Source: Actinomycetota bacterium (GTDB lineage Bacteria; Actinomycetota; Thermoleophilia; Gaiellales; Gaiellaceae). Taken from it: a stretch of DNA of 6,433 nucleotides. The position numbers were made by a program, and so were the translations under genes. The stretch covers positions 84,180 through 90,612 of the forward strand of contig PMMN01000048.1 in the NCBI GenBank assembly GCA_003162235.1, given 5' to 3'. The notes under the pieces are model-generated. The model did not search any database. It saw nothing but the letters and a program-made list of their open reading frames with translations, and was not told the DNA's origin. Below are positions 1-3,339 of this stretch, piece after piece (within the stretch, counting starts at the first letter, position 1; each line of letters opens with the position of its first letter).

Positions 1-42
1 GAGCTCGATCCCGCTGCACAGTTCCGGCAGCTGCACTACTGA
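1..42 (+). CDS. Possible C-terminal tail of an upstream gene (partial)
   Basis: The window opens in an open frame that reads ELDPAAQFRQLHY and stops at TGA (40-42). Most codons end in G or C, as in the clear genes of this window, and the other two plus frames fit that codon style less well. A hairpin that could end the transcript lies 57 nt downstream. Only 13 residues are visible, so no family can be named, and the frame could be open by chance. The call rests on codon style and the following hairpin only. Confidence 0.33.
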   Translation, partial: ELDPAAQFRQLHY

Positions 43-97
43 TCGACGATCATGATCGCGCACCTCGTCGACGATCGGAATCGTAAGTGTTGGACGC

Positions 98-119
98 TGG
101 CCCGATTTCGATCGGGCTG
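98..119 (+). terminator. TTCG-loop hairpin, possible terminator of the upstream gene
   Basis: GCCCGAT (100-106) and ATCGGGC (111-117) are perfectly complementary around a TTCG tetraloop, and two G-T pairs can extend the stem to 98-119. The sequence after it, TGTTCGTG, is only weakly T-rich. It would serve best as a plus-strand terminator for whatever ends at 42, of the hairpin-without-U-tract kind often seen in GC-rich bacteria. No U-tract is present on either side, so termination is inferred. Confidence 0.45.
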
Positions 120-162
120 TTCGTGATCATGCTCCGAGCGAGCTGAAAGTCCTCGAGAAAGG

Positions 163-191
163 AAAAAGCCCCGGCTGCGGCACTCGGGGCT
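163..191 (-). terminator. Intrinsic terminator of the minus-strand small RNA
   Basis: Read on the minus strand, GCCCCG (190-185) pairs with CGGGGC (173-168) around an 11-nt loop, one further A-T pair closes the base, and the stem runs straight into five T residues (167-163) and then CCTTTC. This is a textbook Rho-independent terminator for leftward transcription. On the plus strand the hairpin is followed by TCAATCC and would work poorly, so the direction is clear. Confidence 0.8.
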
Positions 192-212
192 CAATCCTGT
201 ATCTGGGGAGAA

Positions 213-235
213 CCCCCGGCTGCGGCTCCAGGGGG
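213..235 (-). other. Internal GC-rich hairpin of the small RNA
   Basis: CCCCC (213-217) pairs with GGGGG (231-235). The stem continues with GG (218-219) and CC (228-229) after a single bulged A (230), leaving the loop CTGCGGCT. The hairpin shares the 13-nt core CCCCGGCTGCGGC (214-226) with the terminator hairpin (169-181). Read on the plus strand it is followed by CTTTC, so it could also act as a weak rightward terminator. No U-tract follows on the minus strand, so within the small RNA it is probably a structural element. Confidence 0.5.
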
Positions 236-371
236 CTTTCCCGAGAAGATTGGTCTTGGCGACAAACCGAGAGCGATGACTCTGCGGCCCAGCCACGACT
301 CCGGTGCAATCGTCGCTGACCTTTCTTCCGCTCCGTTCGTATCTGGCGTCTGACTCGATCGGAGTGCCCTC

Positions 372-400
372 ACTATATGGCCGCTCCCGCGTGCAGTCAA
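372..400 (-). promoter_or_regulatory. Strong sigma-70-type promoter of the small RNA
   Basis: On the minus strand a TTGACT -35 box (400-395) and a TATAGT -10 box (377-372) are separated by exactly 17 nt. Each hexamer differs from the consensus by one base (TTGACA, TATAAT). Counting seven bases from the -10 puts the start at about 365. This is by far the best promoter-like sequence in the window and points away from the regulator gene at 612, so it serves the leftward RNA. Confidence 0.78.
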
Positions 401-415
401 GTAGCTCAGTCAAGT
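395..415 (-). repeat. Tandem ACTTGACT repeat at the small-RNA -35 region
   Basis: The 8-mer ACTTGACT (minus strand) occurs at 415-408 and again at 402-395 with 5 nt between copies, a 13-nt period. The inner copy contains the -35 hexamer. The outer copy could be a duplicated -35 giving alternative promoter use, or half of a direct-repeat activator site. The sequence does not show which. Confidence 0.5.
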
Positions 416-522
416 GATTTCTTCTCCCGCATTTGGTGAAAAGTACCTGCAAATCCCGAACTCGCTAGGATCGGGCGAAAACGGTGAGGAGGGATTGCTC
501 GCCGCGTCGCGCAAATCCGGAT

Positions 523-566
523 ACCCTCTTCGGGTGCGCTGTGCAGCGGCGTTTACCCGAACGGGT
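523..566. promoter_or_regulatory. Two similar inverted repeats upstream of the regulator (candidate operators)
   Basis: ACCC-TCTTC-GGGT (523-535) and ACCCG-AA-CGGGT (555-566) are two dyads, each flanked by T on the left and G on the right, so both read TACCC...GGGTG. Their centres (529 and 560.5) are 31.5 bp apart, about three helical turns, which would place them on the same DNA face. They sit 46-89 bp before the regulator start. XRE regulators commonly bind such short dyads near their own promoter, so autoregulation is a reasonable inference. No strong -35/-10 pair for the plus strand is evident. A weak possibility is TTGCTC (495-500) with GATACC (520-525), which would overlap the first dyad. 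The rest of 416-611 shows no gene. Confidence 0.38.
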
Positions 567-611
567 GATTGTGATGGAGAGGGCTGACTAGGAGGATCTG
601 AAAGGGTAGAA

Positions 612-1967
612 ATGCCGCAAGTCCATTCGGACACCCATGCCGTAGGAGCGCCGGATCGCCAGCGTCCCAAGATCGGGCTCGGCGAGCGCGTACGCCAGCG
701 CCGCGTTGCCCTCGGGTTGACGCAGACCGATTTGGCCGGCGCTCGTTTCTCGAAGGAGTACATCAGCCAGATCGAGCTCGGGAAGACGCGACCGACGCCC
801 GAGACGATCGACTATCTGTCCTCACGACTGACCATCGATCCGGGCTATCTCGCCCACGGCGTGACCACCGAGGATCGCGCGCATGTCGAAGCGATGCTCG
901 CGCGAGCCGAGGCGCTTGCGCGCTCACACGAGTTCGAGGAGTCGCTAGAGCTCTTCGCCGATGCCACGACCGCTGTCGCGGCGACCGGATCGCCGGAGCT
1001 TGCCGCCCGCCGGCTTCTCGGTGAGGGCTGGGCACTCATGGAGCACGGGCAGATCCGCGAGGGCTTGGACGTGCTCACGCAAGCCCGAGAGGTTGTCGAC
1101 GAAAACGAGCTCGACGACGCACTCCGAGCAGAGGCGCTGTTCAAGCTCGGCGTTGCGCGCGTCAAGCTCGGGAGTACGCACGTCGCGATCACGCTCCTGA
1201 GTGAAGCGCACAAGCTTCTCGAGCACTCGTCGCTCGCCTCGGATTCGCTGCGTGCGCAGGTACTGGCCTTCCGCGCCGCCGCATATAAGAGAGTCGGCGA
1301 CATCGAGGCTGCTCGTGAAGATGCCGAGCGTGCCATCGAGTTGGCCGAGCAACTCGGCGACCCGCGGGTCATCGGCGCCTCCTACATGCAGGCTTCGATG
1401 ATCGCCGAGCGCGAAGGCCGTTTCGTGCTCGCCCGCACCTATGCGGAGCGCGCGAAGGCGAAGTACGAGGAGGTCGAGGATCAGGTTCAGCTCGGCAAGG
1501 TCTTGAACAACCTTGGTCTCTGCCAGGCGCTGCTTGGCAAGCACGACGAAGCCTTTGGCAGTCTGACCCGTGCCTACCGGATCTTCCTCGATCTCGGCGC
1601 CAACTACGAGAGCGGAGCGGTCGTGTCGTCGATCGCGAGCCTCCACCTCGAGACCGGCGATCCCGTTCGGGCGGAAGGGCAGGCGCGCCTCGCCATCGAG
1701 CTGATCGGCGACGGCAAAGACGATCCGGAGCACGACGGCGAAGCACGGTTGGTGCTCGGGAGGGCGCTACTCGCCCAGGACCGACTCGATGAAGCCGAAG
1801 AGACTCTCACACCGATCAAGAAGCTTTTCGAGAGTATGCGCGCGACCGGCAACCTTTCGCGCACGCTGATTGCGCTCGGCGATCTCGCCGTAGCGCGCGA
1901 AACCCAGGAAGAGGCGGCGACGCTGTATAGGCGCGCCGCCGAGATCATGCAAGACCTTCGGATTTAA
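612..1967 (+). CDS. XRE-family HTH regulator with TPR repeats (RRNPP/NprR-like architecture)
   Basis: This is a 451-residue cytoplasmic protein, probably a DNA-binding transcription regulator controlled by its TPR domain. After a 20-residue N-terminal extension, residues 22-83 form an XRE/Cro-type helix-turn-helix, with the ALGLTQTDLA helix and the recognition segment SKEYISQIELGKTRP (47-61). Residues about 87-451 are helical repeats of about 40 residues. I count nine TPR units, including a typical LNNLG motif at 298-302. No membrane segment or enzyme motif is visible. HTH plus TPR at this length resembles Firmicutes RRNPP receptors, especially NprR (about 420 residues, nine TPRs), which bind short secreted peptides. 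ATG 612 is the first possible start, because the frame is closed by TGA at 585-587 and has no start codon between. AAAGGG (601-606) lies 5 nt upstream of the ATG, and GGAGGA (591-596) further up may help. The peptide gene follows after 16 nt, so the two are almost certainly one operon. The domain call is solid; peptide sensing is inference. Confidence 0.9.
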   Translation: MPQVHSDTHAVGAPDRQRPKIGLGERVRQRRVALGLTQTDLAGARFSKEYISQIELGKTRPTPETIDYLSSRLTIDPGYLAHGVTTEDRAHVEAMLARAEALARSHEFEESLELFADATTAVAATGSPELAARRLLGEGWALMEHGQIREGLDVLTQAREVVDENELDDALRAEALFKLGVARVKLGSTHVAITLLSEAHKLLEHSSLASDSLRAQVLAFRAAAYKRVGDIEAAREDAERAIELAEQLGDPRVIGASYMQASMIAEREGRFVLARTYAERAKAKYEEVEDQVQLGKVLNNLGLCQALLGKHDEAFGSLTRAYRIFLDLGANYESGAVVSSIASLHLETGDPVRAEGQARLAIELIGDGKDDPEHDGEARLVLGRALLAQDRLDEAEETLTPIKKLFESMRATGNLSRTLIALGDLAVARETQEEAATLYRRAAEIMQDLRI

Positions 1968-1970
1968 GAG

Positions 1971-1978
1971 AAAGGAGG
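1971..1978 (+). promoter_or_regulatory. Strong Shine-Dalgarno of the small peptide gene
   Basis: AAAGGAGG lies 5 nt before ATG 1984 and is nearly the full anti-Shine-Dalgarno complement. It is clearly stronger than the site of the regulator gene upstream. This both fixes the start of the 54-codon gene, which would otherwise be easy to miss, and suggests that the peptide is made in excess over the regulator. Confidence 0.85.
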
Positions 1979-1983
1979 AAAGT

Positions 1984-2148
1984 ATGCGAAAGCGTTTGGC
2001 ATCGATCGCCCTCACTGCGATCTTCGCTGCGGCGGTCCTCGCAGGCCCTGTCTCGGCTGCTGTGGTTAAGCCGCCGGCCAATACTGTCGCGGCCTCGACG
2101 ACGGCTCCACCGCCGAAAGGTCACGGCGGCGGACACATGAACTGGTAG
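1984..2148 (+). CDS. Small exported peptide, candidate signalling peptide precursor (54 aa)
   Basis: This short gene follows the XRE-TPR regulator after 16 nt and has a near-perfect ribosome binding site. The product has a classic signal peptide: basic MRKR (1-4), a hydrophobic Ala/Leu/Ile core (5-21), and a c-region with V23-S24-A25, so cleavage is likely after A25 or A26. The remaining 28-29 residues have no cysteine and no second hydrophobic segment. They run from VVKPPANTV through a Thr/Pro stretch (STTAPPP) to KGHGGGHMNW at the C-terminus. A second small-residue site, V35-A36-A37, could allow further trimming. In RRNPP systems the receptor gene is commonly followed by a short gene whose exported product is trimmed to a C-terminal oligopeptide that returns to the cell and binds the TPR domain. 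This gene matches that layout, but I recognise no known Phr, NprX or PapR sequence. Alternatives are a His-rich metal-binding peptide, a modified peptide precursor or an unrelated secreted peptide. Confidence 0.8.
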   Translation: MRKRLASIALTAIFAAAVLAGPVSAAVVKPPANTVAASTTAPPPKGHGGGHMNW

Positions 2149-2164
2149 CGAACGGGGGCCTCGA

Positions 2165-2193
2165 GGGGCGCGAGGGTTTTGGCGGCGCGCCCC
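2165..2193 (+). terminator. GC-rich hairpin after the regulator-peptide operon
   Basis: GGGGCGCG (2165-2172) and CGCGCCCC (2186-2193) form a perfect 8-bp stem around a 13-nt loop, starting 16 nt after the peptide stop codon. No U-tract follows, so it would have to act as a U-less terminator or as a 3'-end stabiliser. Position and stem quality make it the likely end of the operon. Confidence 0.55.
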
Positions 2194-2222
2194 TATCGTG
2201 ACCCGACGGGACCGGTGTTGTC

Positions 2223-2242
2223 CGCTCGTCGCTCGACGAGCG
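2223..2242. other. Perfect 9-bp palindrome in the intergenic region
   Basis: CGCTCGTCG (2223-2231) and CGACGAGCG (2234-2242) are exact reverse complements with a 2-base centre. In RNA this gives an 8-bp stem with a GCTC loop and would back up the preceding hairpin as a terminator. In DNA it is a 20-bp dyad that a dimeric regulator could bind. The rest of the gap to 2362 holds only a weak AAGCC/GGCTT hairpin (2278-2292) and a CCCG/CGGG hairpin (2325-2336), and no convincing gene. Confidence 0.45.
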
Positions 2243-2362
2243 CAGACGAGATTGTTGTGGCGAATGCCCTGCGGTTGAAGCCCTGCTGGCTTAGCTGCTA
2301 CCTGCTGTCTGACTGCGGCCCCTACCCGGGCTCGGGCTTGTCGATCGCCTGTCTGCTCCATC

Positions 2363-2379
2363 GTCTACATACGTAGACT
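2363..2379 (+). promoter_or_regulatory. Putative leaderless -10 element with overlapping dyad, upstream of the PAC2 gene
   Basis: TAGACT (2374-2379) fits the TANNNT -10 pattern and would place transcription start at 2386, exactly the A of the ATG. No Shine-Dalgarno precedes that ATG. Both points fit a leaderless mRNA, which is common in Actinomycetota. A perfect inverted repeat, GTCTAC-ATAC-GTAGAC (2363-2378), overlaps the -10, so a repressor bound there would block the promoter. No good -35 is seen, which is usual for such promoters. Confidence 0.45.
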
Positions 2380-2385
2380 GTCGAG

Positions 2386-3285
2386 ATGAGTGCGCTCAGA
2401 TTCATAGCCAAGCCGAAACTCCGCCGGCCCATCCTCGTTGTTGCCTTCCAGGGCTGGAACGACGGCGGTCAGGGAGCGACTCTCGCCGCCGGCTATCTCG
2501 CCCGCTTCTGGAACGCCGCCCGCTTCGCTGAGATCGACCCGGAGGAATTCTTCGACTTCCAGGCGACGCGGCCGCAGGTCTCTCTCGTCGACGGTGAGAC
2601 GCGCGAGCTCACTTGGCCCGAGAACGCATTTTTCCACGCTCGCGTTGCCGGGCTCGATCGTGACGTCGTCCTCTTGATCGGAGTCGAGCCGAACCTGCGC
2701 TGGCGCGCTTTCTCAGAGCTCGTTTTCGGGGTCGCGCACGAGCTCGGGGTCGAGCTGGTTGTGACTCTCGGCTCGCTGCTCGCCGACGTGCCGCATACCC
2801 GCCCCGCGCCCGTGACTGCGGGAGGAGGCGATCGCGAGCTGCTGGAGCGCCTCGACTGCGGCACCTCGCACTACGAGGGGCCGACAGGGATCGTGGGGGT
2901 TCTGCAGGATGTCTTCCGAAGGGACGGGATCGACACCGTCAGCTTCTGGGCGGCGGTTCCGCACTACGTTTCGCTAACACCGAGCCCGCGTGCGGCGCTT
3001 GCCCTTTGCGAGCGTGTTGCTGGAGTGCTCGACATCCAGCTCGATCTGAGCGAGCTGGAGCAGGCGGTCGACAGCTACACCGAGCATGTCAGCGAGGCCG
3101 TCGCCGGCGATGAGGAGACGGCCACCTACGTCGAGGTGCTCGAACGCCAACTCGACTCGGACGAGCCGTTCGAGGAGTTCGAGCCGGAGATCCCGAGCGG
3201 AGAGTCGCTGGCGGCGGAGCTGGCCAAGTTCTTGCGCGAGCGCGAAACCGACGGCGACGATTCCGGTACGGCTCCGGCCGGCTAA
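2386..3285 (+). CDS. PAC2 family protein (proteasome assembly chaperone 2-like)
   Basis: This is a 299-residue soluble protein of the bacterial PAC2 family. The N-terminal part carries the family hallmark: a beta-strand (ILVVAFQGW) followed by NDGGQGATLAAGYL at residues 25-38. Later comes a Rossmann-like alternation of strands and helices, including VVLLIGVEPNLRWRAF and ELVVTLGSLLADVPHTRP. The core ends near residue 220. The C-terminal 80 residues are acidic and helical and include YVEVLERQLDSD, a segment typical of actinobacterial members. Family knowledge: PAC2 proteins resemble eukaryotic proteasome-assembly chaperones, and actinobacterial homologues are widespread, but their role is not settled. 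No proteasome gene is visible here to support that link. There is no signal peptide or membrane segment. ATG 2386 is preferred because it coincides with the predicted leaderless transcription start and the hallmark motif begins soon after it. The gene converges on the helicase gene 54 bp away. Confidence 0.88.
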   Translation: MSALRFIAKPKLRRPILVVAFQGWNDGGQGATLAAGYLARFWNAARFAEIDPEEFFDFQATRPQVSLVDGETRELTWPENAFFHARVAGLDRDVVLLIGVEPNLRWRAFSELVFGVAHELGVELVVTLGSLLADVPHTRPAPVTAGGGDRELLERLDCGTSHYEGPTGIVGVLQDVFRRDGIDTVSFWAAVPHYVSLTPSPRAALALCERVAGVLDIQLDLSELEQAVDSYTEHVSEAVAGDEETATYVEVLERQLDSDEPFEEFEPEIPSGESLAAELAKFLRERETDGDDSGTAPAG

Positions 3286-3295
3286 GGACCTATCC

Positions 3296-3313
3296 CGGTC
3301 GTTGCGGCGACCG
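3296..3313. terminator. Shared hairpin between convergent genes
   Basis: CGGTCG (3296-3301) and CGACCG (3308-3313) form a perfect 6-bp stem with loop TTGCGG, centred in the 54-bp gap between the two convergent stop codons. AATT follows on the plus side, and neither strand has a real U-tract. Its position suggests a bidirectional terminator for the PAC2 and helicase transcripts; the strength is uncertain. Confidence 0.5.
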
Positions 3314-3339
3314 AATTCATACGACAGGTTCGCGGCGGC

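Larger units (their letters stand above)
157..365 (-). ncRNA. Candidate structured small RNA, about 210 nt
   Basis: This stretch is framed on the minus strand by a near-consensus promoter (372-400) and an intrinsic terminator (163-191), so a transcript of about 209 nt starting near 365 is predicted. No convincing gene lies inside: the minus-strand frames that cross it have no ribosome binding site or codon bias and run through both the promoter and the terminator. The RNA can form several helices: AGAG/CTCT near 269-282, a CAGCGAC/GTCG-GCTG stem with a bulge near 289-318, and a strong GC hairpin at 213-235. A 7-nt complement links the 5' edge (362-368) with the terminator loop (179-185). I see no SRP, RNase P or tmRNA signature. 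A 6S-like RNA is possible given its length and end complementarity, but I cannot assign a family. The exact start is inferred from the -10 position. Confidence 0.6.

Noticed and set aside
54..134. Short minus-strand frame (MITNSPIEIG...) downstream of the small-RNA terminator
   Set aside because: Only 26 codons, weak ribosome binding site, placed after a strong terminator, and it includes the TTCG hairpin.
275..352. Short plus-strand frame (26 codons, MTLRPSH...) antisense to the small RNA
   Set aside because: It has no clear ribosome binding site, signal or membrane segment, and lies wholly opposite a well-framed RNA gene.
36..452. Long minus-strand reading frame of 138 codons across the left non-coding region
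   Set aside because: It crosses both the strong promoter and the U-tract terminator of the small RNA, has no ribosome binding site, and its composition (Arg/Ser-rich) looks like non-coding GC-rich sequence.
945..1733. 262-codon minus-strand frame opposite the XRE-TPR gene
   Set aside because: The plus strand encodes a clear HTH and regular TPR repeats. The minus frame has no start signal and is explained as a shadow of the repeat codon pattern.
2179..2376. 65-codon plus-strand frame between the peptide gene and the PAC2 gene
   Set aside because: It starts inside the loop of a terminator-like hairpin, lacks a ribosome binding site, spans the 9-bp palindrome and the PAC2 promoter, and its Cys/Ser/Leu composition is not protein-like for this genome.
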